Shown here in pieces: positions 18,337 through 27,766 of a stretch of 64,000 nucleotides of DNA. Made by a program: the position numbers and the translations under genes. The stretch spans positions 92,860 through 156,859 of the forward strand of contig NZ_ATZE01000015.1 in assembly GCF_000428045.1 (NCBI RefSeq). The letters are read 5' to 3'. Every line of letters begins with the position of its first letter. Position 1 is the stretch's first letter. This stretch comes from Sedimenticola selenatireducens DSM 17993 (GTDB taxonomy: Bacteria; Pseudomonadota; Gammaproteobacteria; Chromatiales; Chromatiaceae). Under the pieces are notes generated by a model, which was not told where the DNA came from, ran no database searches, and saw nothing but the letters and a program-made list of their open reading frames with translations.

Positions 18337-19275
18337 TCATCTATCAGGGCTCATGGCGGCAAAACTCTTATCCTTCCATTCTCCGCCAGCAGCCAGGACC
18401 AGGGATTTATTTATCGCATCCGGCGTCGCCATAATCTGGGTAAACCCATGCTCGCCGACCATTCTCAGATCAGGAAAATTAACGGCAATTCGAAAGCGTG
18501 GCGCCAGTGCAACCACCTCTCTACCGACAACCAGAAGTTCGTAGGGCAGATGGGCCGTCTGCTTGAGCGCCTTGTAATCGATCACTTCCATCACCCGCCT
18601 GTCGTCCGCCATCCCTTCAGAGAGGGCGACACCAAACACAGATATATCCGAATGAGGAATATCGAGCCGGTAGACCAGACTGGTCCCACCACGGCCATTG
18701 GCGAGGGAGGCCTCCACAGCATTGAGCGCCTCCCGGTGGCTGTCGTATCGCGCCAGGTCCAGCGGGTCATCGAAATATTCCATGCCAAACGTGTAGTGGT
18801 ATTTGCGCAGTTTTCTTGCTGTCAGTCCCTTGGACCCAAAATATTCAACCGCCCCCAACGCGGCCGCCAGTTTTTTAGTCACTGGTCCAACGTCACCCGA
18901 CACCCGGTAGGCATGGGCAAAATAGTCTGGATTGGTGTAGGCGATCTGAAGGCCTTTTTTCGTCTGGGTAATGGCCACGCGCTGCGCTGACATATAGGCG
19001 GCGTTGGATTCTCCTGCGGCCAGAGCAATTAGATCGTCATTGGTCACAATGACGATATGTGCCTGCTCATAGGGGATGTATTCCCCTACCACTGTAAACT
19101 GCTGAGCCTCCAGCGCCTCTTTTACCCGCTCAACGGTGGACGCAAAGTCACTATCCGAACCGTTTGCCAGGACAAAGGGTTTGAGTTTTTCTGCAGCAAA
19201 GCTACTGGAAAAAACACTCAACAAAACCAGAAACGTGTATACAAGCAACCCGAAACGGGACATAGCTGATCTCAT
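18337..19275 (-). CDS. periplasmic protein with DUF302-like domains
   Basis: 312-residue exported protein with a clear signal peptide (MSRFGLLVYTFLVLLSVFSSS, cleavage near SFAA). The mature part has two similarly sized halves; the first (ERVKEALEAQQFTVVGEYIP and AHIVIVTNDDLIALAA) resembles the DUF302 fold, and the second (LPYELLVVGREVVALAPRFR) may be a repeat of it. I chose the ATG after GGGAGGAG. No enzyme motif is visible. DUF302 proteins are frequent in sulfur-oxidising bacteria but remain functionally unclear; another lies at 40.4 kb. Confidence 0.6.
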   Translation of the reverse strand: MRSAMSRFGLLVYTFLVLLSVFSSSFAAEKLKPFVLANGSDSDFASTVERVKEALEAQQFTVVGEYIPYEQAHIVIVTNDDLIALAAGESNAAYMSAQRVAITQTKKGLQIAYTNPDYFAHAYRVSGDVGPVTKKLAAALGAVEYFGSKGLTARKLRKYHYTFGMEYFDDPLDLARYDSHREALNAVEASLANGRGGTSLVYRLDIPHSDISVFGVALSEGMADDRRVMEVIDYKALKQTAHLPYELLVVGREVVALAPRFRIAVNFPDLRMVGEHGFTQIMATPDAINKSLVLAAGGEWKDKSFAAMSPDR

Positions 19276-20001
19276 CTCCACTCCTCCCTTGGTTTTTTGC
19301 ATTTTTCCCGGTGATAGCCCGGGGGATCGGCTAACTTTGAACGACCCTGTTTACTTAGTTATTATCTATGTGGGCATTGTCGCCTTGCCCAACGGCAAAA
19401 ACTTTTTTTGTCAGGTGCGCTGTAACGATTACCTGCCTGGCGGCTGCTCCGGCACCGTCCGCTCCCGGCTCATTATCGCAATAACGGATCCTTACATCTG
19501 GGGGAGAGCAGTGATGAACAACCGCTGCTTGATTCAAACCGCCTGCCTCCGTCCTCAAAAACAGGGATAGGATTTTGCTTTCAGCAAATACCCAAGGTGC
19601 CGCCCAACCCCCGCTACAGCACTTTGTAACATAGCTGTGTTTATAGCCAGTGACCAGAACTACGTCCATTTTATGAGAACTTGCTTCCGTTTCATCAAGA
19701 ATCCTCCATCTCTGTCAGGATTTCAAGTACTGCACCCGTTTTGGCCTATTCAGGCAGAATTGGCCGAACAGGTTTAGATTCCGGATAAACCACGCGGATT
19801 AGCTGTGTTCACCTGCCACCCCGAAGCAAGCGCTACAATTAAAGTAGAGATTGTAAGGATGTAAATCCAATTTGACTCTGCTCTAATGAAGCGCATCTCT
19901 ATGCTTACGTTATCGGTTATGCCATCCATACCCTGTAGTACTGATACGAAGACCCTTTTTTATCGGTTTGCTGACAAACCACCACGACTGGTCAACGCGC
20001 A
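19276..20001. other. 726-base intergenic region before boxA
   Basis: No supported gene. A 104-codon minus-strand ORF exists but has no ribosome site and low-quality composition. The right part is AT-richer and contains TTGACT about 120 bases before boxA, so a boxA promoter may lie there, but no convincing -10 is paired with it. Confidence 0.4.
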
Positions 20002-21219
20002 ATGAAACTTTTACGTCAACACCTGATTGATCCGGAAATCTGTATTCGCTGTAATACCTGTGAAGAAACCTGTCCGGTAGATGCCATCACGCACGATGAC
20101 AATAACTATGTGGTGGATGCAGCCAAATGTGATTATTGCATGGATTGTATTTCACCATGTCCGACTGGCTCGATTGATAACTGGCGGATGGTAACAACAG
20201 GTTATTCTATTGAAGAGCAATTCTCCTGGACTGAGTTGCCTGCAGCAATTGACCATGGAGAAGCCGCTTCAGCTGAGTCACAACAACAGGAAGCGAATGA
20301 GGAGGATGCCAGCGAAATTCTGAAAATTGCACACTCTGGCGAGAGTGGAAAAGTACTGCCTCCAGCGTCTGCAGAACGTCCCTATATCAATATATACAAT
20401 CGTGAAAAACCGATGGTGGCGCGCGTTGCGGGTAATTTTCGTCTGACCGATGCAGACAGCGAGTCGGATATCCGCCATATTATTCTGGACTTCGGTGATC
20501 GCACCTTTCCCGTGCTGGAGGGACAGAGTATCGGCATCATTCCTCCCGGAACGGATGAAAAAGGCCGCCCCAACCTGGTGCGACTATATTCCGTCGCCAG
20601 TCCACGTGATGGTGAGCGTCCTGGGGCCAACAACCTCTCACTGACCGTTAAGCGCGTGGTTTTTGAGCAAGATGGCAAAACGGTTCGGGGCCTGGGCTCA
20701 AACTATGTGTGTGATTTAAAGAAGAATGACGAAGTGCTTGTCACCGGTCCATTTGGCGCTACTTTCCTGATGCCTAATTCACCCAGCACTAATCTTATTA
20801 TGATCTGTACTGGCACCGGCTCTGCGCCATTTCGCGCCATGACCGAGTACCGTCGCCGGCATCTACCCGACGCTGAGGGCAAACTGCTCCTCTATTTTGG
20901 TGCCAGAACACCCGGTGAACTACCCTATTTTGGACCGCTCAATAAACTGAGTGACCGGTTTATTGACAAGCAGTTGGTTTTTTCCAGGCTTCCTGATGCA
21001 CCTAAAGAGTACGTGCAGGACCGCATGGTTAGCCAGTCAAAAAAACTTGCACCCCTGATGGCTTCAGAGGACACCTACATCTATATCTGCGGCTTGAAAG
21101 AGATGGAAGCAGGGGTTGAAGAAGCGTTTGAAAAGATCTGCATTGATAACGGCTCAAGCTGGAGCGATATAAAACTGGCAATGAGACAAAGCGGCCGTTA
21201 TCACGTTGAAACCTACTGA
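20002..21219 (+). CDS. boxA: benzoyl-CoA 2,3-epoxidase reductase component BoxA
   Basis: BoxA passes electrons from NADPH to the oxygenase BoxB in aerobic-type benzoyl-CoA degradation. Two 4Fe-4S ferredoxin motifs are intact: Cys14/17/20/24 and Cys43/46/49/53. After a variable acidic linker comes an FNR-type flavin/NAD(P) module (RLYSVASPRDGE near 195, CTGTGSAPFRAM near 270) ending with an aromatic C-terminus. The 405-residue length fits the family. BoxB, BoxC and the benzoate-CoA ligase are not in this window; the next genes are an ABC binding protein and a rhodanese. An intrinsic terminator follows, so it is transcribed alone here. Confidence 0.88.
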   Translation: MKLLRQHLIDPEICIRCNTCEETCPVDAITHDDNNYVVDAAKCDYCMDCISPCPTGSIDNWRMVTTGYSIEEQFSWTELPAAIDHGEAASAESQQQEANEEDASEILKIAHSGESGKVLPPASAERPYINIYNREKPMVARVAGNFRLTDADSESDIRHIILDFGDRTFPVLEGQSIGIIPPGTDEKGRPNLVRLYSVASPRDGERPGANNLSLTVKRVVFEQDGKTVRGLGSNYVCDLKKNDEVLVTGPFGATFLMPNSPSTNLIMICTGTGSAPFRAMTEYRRRHLPDAEGKLLLYFGARTPGELPYFGPLNKLSDRFIDKQLVFSRLPDAPKEYVQDRMVSQSKKLAPLMASEDTYIYICGLKEMEAGVEEAFEKICIDNGSSWSDIKLAMRQSGRYHVETY

Positions 21220-21294
21220 TTGTTTTGCTGCTCCAAAAAATAGCGCGTGTATAAGTGGTTAGTACGGTTGGCCTCGCCACCCGGCAGCAGACGC

Positions 21295-21326
21295 AAAAAG
21301 CCGCTGGAGCCCGCAGCGGTTTTTTT
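21295..21326 (+). terminator. intrinsic terminator after boxA
   Basis: Stem CCGCTG / CAGCGG with a 7-base loop, extended by AAAAAG on the left and a run of seven T on the right. It lies 75 bases after the boxA stop. Confidence 0.85.
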
Positions 21327-21689
21327 GCCCGTCAGCGGCATAACCCACTCTGATCATACGCGGCCCACCAGGTCCATCAGAGGCAGATTCCGCGAGACGC
21401 CTCACGAAATCCACCGCCCCCGGCAATAAGTCTCAATTTATCCGCCCCCCGGCCGATGTACTGTTTATGCCGGGTCGGTAGTCACAACTGATGCCCGCAA
21501 GCAGCAAATGCAATATATTACAATGCCGTAAGGCCTCGTTCTCTCTTTTGTTCAGTGAGTTAGTAAGCAGTCTCGTTGTTCCTGACAAGAGTTCAACAGG
21601 CTGCCGTATGTCCGGTTCCCCCCGAACTGCATTGAGCGAATACCTAATAACGAGATGGGCCAGAGCCCAAGTGTGAGGATGAGATAGAG
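21327..21689. other. intergenic region before the orphan ABC binding protein
   Basis: About 360 bases without a supported gene. The stretch AATGCAATATATTACAATG in its middle is AT-rich and could hold a promoter. A GAGATAGAG ribosome site precedes the next start codon. Confidence 0.35.
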
Positions 21690-23057
21690 ATGACAGATCA
21701 CAGTTCTGACAAGTTCAGCACCCTTTCCCGGCGCGGATTCATGAAGCTGGGCGCCGCATCGATCGCCGCCGCGGCCAACACCCCGATGTTCTTTGTCAAG
21801 GATGCCTGGGCCGAGCAGTCCATAGGCAACTATCCGGTTAGAGGCAAAACGGTAAAATTCGGCTTCAACTACCCCCAGAGCGGCGCCTACGCCGATGAGG
21901 GGGCCGACGAGGGACGCGCCTACAAACTGGCTGTTCAGCACATCAATAACGGGGGCGGGATGCTCAACACCCTGCAACCACTTGCCCTGAAAGGCAACGG
22001 GATTCTGGGTAAAAAAGTCGAATACGTGATTGGCGATACCCAGTCCAGCCCCGGGCCGGCACGCACCAGCGCCCGACGCATGATTGAACAGGACGGTATT
22101 ATCATGTTCTCCGGCGGCTCATCCAGTTCTGTGGCTATCGCTCAGCAGTATCTGGCGCAGGAGAAAGGGGTGATTTTCATGTGCGGCCTGACCCACTCCA
22201 ATGACACGACGGGTAAAGACCGGCGCCGCTATGGTTTCCGCCACTTTTTCAATGCCTACATGAGCGGCAAGGCGCTCGCGCCGGTACTGGCGCGAAATTA
22301 CGGTAAGGACCGGCGCGCCTTCCATCTGACCGCGGACTACTCATGGGGACATACCCAGTATGCATCGATGAAGGAGTTCACCGAAAAAGAGGGATGGACC
22401 ACGGTGAATAACATCATGACGCCGCTCGGTTCCAACGATTTCTCCATGTTTATCACCGCCATCCTTAACTCCGACGCGGATGTGCTGATCCTCAACCACT
22501 ACGGGAAGGACATGGTGAACTCTCTGACCCAGGCCGTGGAGTTCGGATTGCGTGATCTGCAGAAAAACGGCAAGACCATCGAGGTGGTAGTGCCACTGTT
22601 TAGTCGCGTCATGGCCAAAGGCGCCGGTGCCGCCAATATCGACGGGGTTTTCGGCACCACCGGGTGGAACTGGACCCTGCAGGATCCGGGCTCCCAGGCT
22701 TTTGTCAATAGCTTCACCAAGGAGTATGGCTTTCCCCCGTCACAGGCAGCCCACACCTGTTATGTACAGACCCTGCTCTACGCCAACGCCTGCGAGAAGG
22801 CCGGTACCTTCTACCCCCCCGAAGTGATCAAGACCCTGGAAAATTCCCGCTATGCCGGCATCGGACCGGGAGAGACCTTTTACCGGGGAGAAGATCACCA
22901 GTGCTTCAAGGACATGCTGGTGATGAAAGGTAATGGACCCGACAAAATGACCGGACAGTATGATCTGCTGAAGATAGTGGAGCAGGTGAAGGGAGAAGAC
23001 ACAGTCTACGACCACAACACCTTCAGCGGCGAACTGGGCCCTTATATTCCCGCCTGA
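21690..23057 (+). CDS. Tat-exported branched-chain-type ABC substrate-binding protein (orphan)
   Basis: 455-residue periplasmic binding protein of the LivK/UrtA-like Peripla_BP_6 group. The N-terminus has a twin-arginine signal (SRRGFMKLGAASIAAA), so it is exported folded. The mature domain begins near KTVKFGFNYPQSGAYADEGA. It is clearly paralogous to the binding protein of the liv cluster at 37.7 kb: both share GLTHSNDTTGKDRRRYGFR-type and DVLILNHYGKDM blocks. No permease or ATPase genes accompany it, so it probably feeds the transporter at 34-37.7 kb or one elsewhere. The ligand is unknown; the boxA neighbour makes an aromatic acid possible but unproven. Confidence 0.88.
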   Translation: MTDHSSDKFSTLSRRGFMKLGAASIAAAANTPMFFVKDAWAEQSIGNYPVRGKTVKFGFNYPQSGAYADEGADEGRAYKLAVQHINNGGGMLNTLQPLALKGNGILGKKVEYVIGDTQSSPGPARTSARRMIEQDGIIMFSGGSSSSVAIAQQYLAQEKGVIFMCGLTHSNDTTGKDRRRYGFRHFFNAYMSGKALAPVLARNYGKDRRAFHLTADYSWGHTQYASMKEFTEKEGWTTVNNIMTPLGSNDFSMFITAILNSDADVLILNHYGKDMVNSLTQAVEFGLRDLQKNGKTIEVVVPLFSRVMAKGAGAANIDGVFGTTGWNWTLQDPGSQAFVNSFTKEYGFPPSQAAHTCYVQTLLYANACEKAGTFYPPEVIKTLENSRYAGIGPGETFYRGEDHQCFKDMLVMKGNGPDKMTGQYDLLKIVEQVKGEDTVYDHNTFSGELGPYIPA

Positions 23058-23193
23058 AATATCCGCCTCGTTACCGCCCGGCAAGGAGAAACCGGGCGGT
23101 AACCTCACTCACCCCGGCCAGATCCATACTTGAAAGCAGGCAATCCTGCCACCATTATCCTATTTTGAGAGCCGACCCGCCGGACTACCGACC

Positions 23194-24009
23194 ATGAACA
23201 GACCCGATCTGCCGCTGATCCTGGAACCTGAAACCCTCGAACCATTACTGGGTAACGACAATCTGTTGCTGGTCGACCTGACCAAGCCAGCCACCTACAC
23301 CGAGTTTCACATCCCCGGTGCGGTCTACCTCGATTACGGGCAAATTGTCGCCATGCGCAAACCGACCATGGGCCTGTTACCGGAAACAACCGTGCTGGAA
23401 AACTGTTTCTCATCCATCGGGATCGATGACTCGGTCCATGTGGTCGCCTATGACGATGAAGGCGGCGGCAAGGCCGGCCGACTGCTCTGGACCCTGGAAA
23501 CGATGGGACACAACCACTTCTCTCTGCTGAACGGCGGCCTTCATGCCTGGGCCAATGAAGGCCATGCAATGGAACGGACAGCAACAATCCCCAACCCCAA
23601 AGTGTTCCACGCCCGGCCCAGCAACACCCCGGTGGCCAATGCGGAATATATCCAGCAGCACCTTGGTGAAACCGGCTTTGCCTTGCTGGATGCCCGTAGT
23701 CCGGATGAATACAACGGCCTGAAACGCTATGCGGAAAAAGCCGGACATATCCCCGGTGCCGTCAACATGGATTGGCTGCTCGCCCTGGACCAGCAGCGCA
23801 ATCTGCGCCTGAAACCCGAGGCCGATCTTCAGGCAATATTGACCGAACTGGGGATTGACCAGAGCCAGCAGATCGTAACCTATTGCCACACCCATCACCG
23901 CTCATCCCTCACCTACATCATGCTCAAATCGCTTGGCTACCAGCGGGTAAAGGGATATCCGGGCTCCTGGTCGGACTGGGGTAACCGGCCGGACACGCCG
24001 ATTGCCTGA
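23194..24009 (+). CDS. thiosulfate sulfurtransferase (tandem rhodanese)
   Basis: Moves sulfane sulfur from thiosulfate to thiophilic acceptors. Two rhodanese domains fill the 271 residues: an inactive N-terminal one and a C-terminal one with the active-site Cys in YCHTHHRSS near residue 232. No signal peptide, so cytoplasmic. The order rhodanese-psd matches what I recall for the P. aeruginosa rhdA region (PA4956-PA4959), where the PilZ-like and fimX genes also follow. Expression with psd is likely, 72 bases apart. Confidence 0.9.
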   Translation: MNRPDLPLILEPETLEPLLGNDNLLLVDLTKPATYTEFHIPGAVYLDYGQIVAMRKPTMGLLPETTVLENCFSSIGIDDSVHVVAYDDEGGGKAGRLLWTLETMGHNHFSLLNGGLHAWANEGHAMERTATIPNPKVFHARPSNTPVANAEYIQQHLGETGFALLDARSPDEYNGLKRYAEKAGHIPGAVNMDWLLALDQQRNLRLKPEADLQAILTELGIDQSQQIVTYCHTHHRSSLTYIMLKSLGYQRVKGYPGSWSDWGNRPDTPIA

Positions 24010-24081
24010 TATCTGCGTTTACCTGATGGAACGATGCCGGTAGTATCCCCCTCTATCCGACAACCCACGGAATCGTTGTAG

Positions 24082-24993
24082 ATGAATCACCATCCTGAGA
24101 ACACGGCCAAAGAAGCCGGCCTGGTCGACAAGCTGTTTGCCTTGCTGCTCTACCTGCTACCCCACCACCTCCTGTCGCAAGCCATGCACTGGCTGACCCG
24201 GATAGAGTGGCCACCTCTCAAGGACCGGCTGATCAAGGGGGCGATCCGGCTCTACCGGGTAGACATGGGCCTGGCCGTGCAACAGGACCCGACAGCCTAT
24301 CCCAGCTTCAACGCCTTCTTTACCCGGGCACTGCAGCCCGCGGCGCGTCCGCTTGCCGGGGAACCATCCGCCGTCCTCTCGCCGGTCGATGGCGCCGTCA
24401 GTCAGCTCGGCAGGATAGAAGACGGCCGAATCTTCCAGGCCAAGGGACAGAGTTACACACTGCGGGAATTGTTGGGCGACGACAGCGAATGGTGCGAGCG
24501 GTTTGCCGAAGGCCATTTCGCCACCCTCTACCTCTCACCGAGGGATTACCACCGCATTCACATGCCGCTGGCCGGCGAGCTGAAAAAGATGCTGCATATC
24601 CCCGGCCGGCTGTTCAGTGTCAGCCCCTCCACAACCCGGGTGGTACCACGCCTGTTCAGTCGCAACGAGCGAGTTGTCAATCTGTTTGAAACCGAGCATG
24701 GCCCGATGGCCGTGATCATGGTGGGAGCGATTTTCGTGGCCAGCATGGATACGGTCTGGGCAGGCACGGTCGCACCGCTCTCACGACGCATCAGCCAGTG
24801 GCGCTACGGCCAGCAGAAGCCGGTTGCGCCTGTCACCCTGGACAAAGGCGACGAGATGGGTCGTTTCAACATGGGGTCAACCGTGGTGCTGCTGTTCCCG
24901 AAAGATGCCATCGAGTGGAGCGATCAGTTGTCCGCCGACACCAAGGTTCAGATGGGCCAGCAGATCGCCACCCTGACAAGGTCGACCGGCTAG
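24082..24993 (+). CDS. psd: phosphatidylserine decarboxylase
   Basis: Makes phosphatidylethanolamine from phosphatidylserine at the inner membrane. The proenzyme cleaves itself at Gly265-Ser266 in the motif FNMGSTVV (usual form LGST), turning Ser266 into the pyruvoyl cofactor. Other signatures are present: FNAFFTRALQPAARP, SPVDGAVSQLG and YLSPRDYHRIHMP. The 303-residue length is typical. Its 3' end overlaps the convergent epmA by four bases. Confidence 0.96.
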   Translation: MNHHPENTAKEAGLVDKLFALLLYLLPHHLLSQAMHWLTRIEWPPLKDRLIKGAIRLYRVDMGLAVQQDPTAYPSFNAFFTRALQPAARPLAGEPSAVLSPVDGAVSQLGRIEDGRIFQAKGQSYTLRELLGDDSEWCERFAEGHFATLYLSPRDYHRIHMPLAGELKKMLHIPGRLFSVSPSTTRVVPRLFSRNERVVNLFETEHGPMAVIMVGAIFVASMDTVWAGTVAPLSRRISQWRYGQQKPVAPVTLDKGDEMGRFNMGSTVVLLFPKDAIEWSDQLSADTKVQMGQQIATLTRSTG

Positions 24994-26018
24994 GCGCGCT
25001 CCAGCGGAAAGGCCAATACCTGGCTGATCTGCTCCGCACCGGCCAGCTGCATGATCAGGCGATCAATACCCAACGCCACACCTGCGCAATCCGGCAAACC
25101 CAGTGAGAGTGCCTCGATCAACTGCCCGTCCATCGGCACATCCGCTTGACCGGCGGCCGATCGGGTCTGTAGATCCTGTTCAAAGCGGCGCTGCTGTTCG
25201 GCCGCATCGGTCAGTTCGTGAAAGCCGTTGGCCACCTCTATCCCGTTGATATAGAGCTCAAACCGCTCCGCCACCGGCGGGTTGCCCGGCCGAACCCGGG
25301 ACAGGGCCGCCTGGCTGGCCGGGTAATCATAGACAAAGCAGAGACCCGGCCCCATGGCCGGCTCCACGCAATGGGTCATCAGCAGATCCAGCCAGGCATC
25401 CCGGTGCGGCAGATCCAGTCGATCCACCCCCGACACCCCCTGGTTCAGGGCGCAGTCGCGCAGTTGCCCGGCCGAAGCCTGATGGGGGTCCAGCCGCAGC
25501 TGCTGCTGAAACAGCGCCTGATAGCTGATGCGCCGCACAGCCGGCGGTTCCGACATCAGCGCCTGCACCAGTTGCTCCACCTCATCCATCAATCGGTGAT
25601 GATCAAAACCGGGGCGATACCACTCCAGCAGGGTGAACTCGGGATTGTGCAGGCGACCCGATTCTCCGTTCCGGAACACCTTGCATATCTGATAGATCGC
25701 GCCGGAACCGGCGGCCAGCAGCCGCTTCATGGGAAATTCTGGCGAGGTATGCAGATACAGCGGCAATCCGGCCGGCGCTCCCGGCCCGGTGTAGCGGGTG
25801 ACCAGGGATTCTATGGCGGGATCGGTCGTCGCTGATCGGGAGCAGACCGGCGTTTCCACTTCCATGACTCCCTGCCGGTGAAAAAACGTCCGGATCGCCG
25901 CTAACACCCGGGCTCGCATCCTGAGCATCTCTAAGGAAGCCGCAGGATACGCCCCGGAATCCGGTTTACCGTTGTTCAAGCGGTTGACCAACTCACTCTT
26001 CTTTGGCCCGGGAGACAT
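24990..26018 (-). CDS. epmA: EF-P--(R)-beta-lysine ligase EpmA (GenX/PoxA)
   Basis: Class II lysyl-tRNA-synthetase paralog without an anticodon domain that attaches (R)-beta-lysine to Lys34 of EF-P. Class II motifs are visible: motif 2 [20 protein letters not shown] and motif 3 [11 protein letters not shown]. The 342 residues are a little longer than E. coli EpmA (325) at the N-terminus. The first codons overlap the end of efp, so the two are translationally coupled. An upstream GTG would add two residues. With efp and epmB adjacent, the modification set is complete except for EpmC, which is not seen. Confidence 0.94.
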   Translation of the reverse strand: MSPGPKKSELVNRLNNGKPDSGAYPAASLEMLRMRARVLAAIRTFFHRQGVMEVETPVCSRSATTDPAIESLVTRYTGPGAPAGLPLYLHTSPEFPMKRLLAAGSGAIYQICKVFRNGESGRLHNPEFTLLEWYRPGFDHHRLMDEVEQLVQALMSEPPAVRRISYQALFQQQLRLDPHQASAGQLRDCALNQGVSGVDRLDLPHRDAWLDLLMTHCVEPAMGPGLCFVYDYPASQAALSRVRPGNPPVAERFELYINGIEVANGFHELTDAAEQQRRFEQDLQTRSAAGQADVPMDGQLIEALSLGLPDCAGVALGIDRLIMQLAGAEQISQVLAFPLERA

Positions 26019-26565
26019 ATTCACCGGAACGGGTATCCACCTTGATCAGTTCACCGGTCTGCACAAACAGCGGCACCCGCACCACGGCACCGGTCTCCAG
26101 GGTCGCCGGCTTGCCGCCACCACCTGAAGTGTCGCCCTTAAGGCCCGGATCGGTTTCCGTGATGGCGAGATTGACGAAATTGGGCACCTCGACAATGATC
26201 GGCGCACCGTTCCACAGGGTGACGGTGCACATATCCTGATCCTTGAGCCATTTCACCGAGTCACCGACCGCGGCCGCATCGGCGCTCACCTGTTCAAAGG
26301 TATCCGGATGCATGAAATGCCAGAATTCGCCATCCGAATAGAGATACTGCAGATCCATCTCCATCACGTCGGCGGCCTCGACGGACTCACCCGACTTGAA
26401 AGTCCGTTCGATAACGCGACCGGTTTTCAGATTGCGTATCTTCACCCGGTTAAATGCCTGGCCTTTGCCGGGCTTCACGAATTCGTTTTCAATAATGGAG
26501 CAGGGGTCGCCATCCAGCATGATTTTTAGCCCGCCCTTGAACTCACTGGTACTATAAGTTGCCAT
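25993..26565 (-). CDS. efp: elongation factor P
   Basis: Rescues ribosomes stalled at polyproline. The 190 residues include the modified lysine Lys34 in [10 protein letters not shown] and the C-terminal signature [12 protein letters not shown]. The start [16 protein letters not shown] matches the family; the longer ORF adds six residues. It is divergent from epmB, with a 35-base gap containing both promoters or leaders, and overlaps epmA downstream. The window encodes Pro-rich secreted proteins (41.7-44 kb) that may depend on it; that link is inference. Confidence 0.96.
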   Translation of the reverse strand: MATYSTSEFKGGLKIMLDGDPCSIIENEFVKPGKGQAFNRVKIRNLKTGRVIERTFKSGESVEAADVMEMDLQYLYSDGEFWHFMHPDTFEQVSADAAAVGDSVKWLKDQDMCTVTLWNGAPIIVEVPNFVNLAITETDPGLKGDTSGGGGKPATLETGAVVRVPLFVQTGELIKVDTRSGEYVSRAKEE

Positions 26566-26600
26566 CTTGTCCTCACCAAACAACCGACTGGAAAACGCGC

Positions 26601-27608
26601 ATGATACATCGAATAGAGCCTGTATGTCAGACTCCCCTGTGGCAGCAATCGCTGGCGAACGCCTTCAGCGATGTTGATGCGTTTATCGAATTCCTTCGTC
26701 TGGACGAGGCGATATTACCCGCAGCGCGGGCCGCGGCGGGACTCTTCGGTCTGAGAGTCCCCAGGGAGTTTGCCGAGCTGATCCACAAGGGAGATCCCGG
26801 CGATCCCCTGCTGCGGCAAGTCCTGCCCATCGGTGCGGAAAATCTGCCCGCACCCGGTTTTGTCCGTGATCCCGTGGGCGATCTTGATCAGTCGATCATT
26901 CCGGGGGTACTGTCCAAATATCAGGGGCGACTGTTGCTGATCGCCAATGGCAGTTGCGCCGTCAACTGCCGCTACTGTTTCCGCCGTCACTATCCGTATC
27001 AGGAAGCCACCGCTTATCGACAGCGTTGGCAGGAGGCCCTTGATCACATCCACCAGGCGGAGAAAATCGATGAGATTATCCTGAGTGGCGGTGACCCGCT
27101 GACCCTGGGCGATGGCAAACTCATCGAACTGGTCAGCCGGCTGGAGACCATCCCGCACCTCAAGCGGTTACGCATTCATACCCGGCTGCCGGTGGTAATT
27201 CCCTCACGCCTGACGCCCGAACTGACGCGTTTGCTCACCGGCGGGCGTCTGCAGCCGGTACTGGTGCTGCACATAAACCACGCCCGGGAAATTTCCCCCG
27301 AACTCTCCAGCGGTTTGGTCCCATTGAAGCAGGCTGGCGTCACCCTGCTCAATCAATCCGTGCTATTGAAGGGTGTCAATGACAATACGGCTACCCTCAG
27401 CGCGCTCAGTCTTGCGCTGTTCGATGCCGGTATTCTCCCCTATTATCTCCATCTGCTTGACCGTGTGGCCGGTGCTGCACACTTCGAGGTGGGCATAGGA
27501 CATGCCCGACAGCTGCAGGAGGAACTGCGCGCCTATCTGCCCGGTTACCTGATGCCCCGAATGGTCAGGGAGGAGGCAGGAGCCCCGGCCAAACAGCCGG
27601 TATTCTGA
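26601..27608 (+). CDS. epmB: EF-P beta-lysylation protein EpmB (lysine 2,3-aminomutase)
   Basis: Radical-SAM, PLP-dependent enzyme converting (S)-alpha-lysine to (R)-beta-lysine for EF-P. The 335-residue protein carries the Cys119-x3-Cys123-x2-Cys126 cluster motif ([12 protein letters not shown]), the LSGGDPL motif, and a C-terminal lysine at about 331 (GAPAKQPVF) matching the PLP lysine of E. coli EpmB. The ATG giving [15 protein letters not shown] fits the family and avoids overlap with efp. Confidence 0.94.
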   Translation: MIHRIEPVCQTPLWQQSLANAFSDVDAFIEFLRLDEAILPAARAAAGLFGLRVPREFAELIHKGDPGDPLLRQVLPIGAENLPAPGFVRDPVGDLDQSIIPGVLSKYQGRLLLIANGSCAVNCRYCFRRHYPYQEATAYRQRWQEALDHIHQAEKIDEIILSGGDPLTLGDGKLIELVSRLETIPHLKRLRIHTRLPVVIPSRLTPELTRLLTGGRLQPVLVLHINHAREISPELSSGLVPLKQAGVTLLNQSVLLKGVNDNTATLSALSLALFDAGILPYYLHLLDRVAGAAHFEVGIGHARQLQEELRAYLPGYLMPRMVREEAGAPAKQPVF

Positions 27609-27657
27609 CCGGCAAATACCTCTCGGAGGCAAGGCAACAGCGTAGTCCGTACTCATT

Positions 27658-27678
27658 TACAATAAAATTTTTATTGTA
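27658..27678. repeat. AT-only-core 10-bp palindrome upstream of the PilZ-like/fimX pair
   Basis: Perfect arms TACAATAAAA and TTTTATTGTA around a single central T, midway between epmB and the next gene. The stem is too AT-rich to be a good intrinsic terminator. The symmetry and position (about 90 bases before the start codon) fit a transcription factor operator or an UP-like element for the PilZ-like/fimX operon. Confidence 0.55.
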
Positions 27679-27766
27679 GTAGGATCTGAACCTGCCGATA
27701 AAACACTGTACACTACACACGGCCAAATGGCCGTTGAATTCCATTTACCAGAACAGTAACGATTTC

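Noticed and set aside
19355..19669. 104-codon minus-strand ORF in the gap before boxA
   Set aside because: No ribosome site, no domain and unremarkable composition; treated as non-coding.
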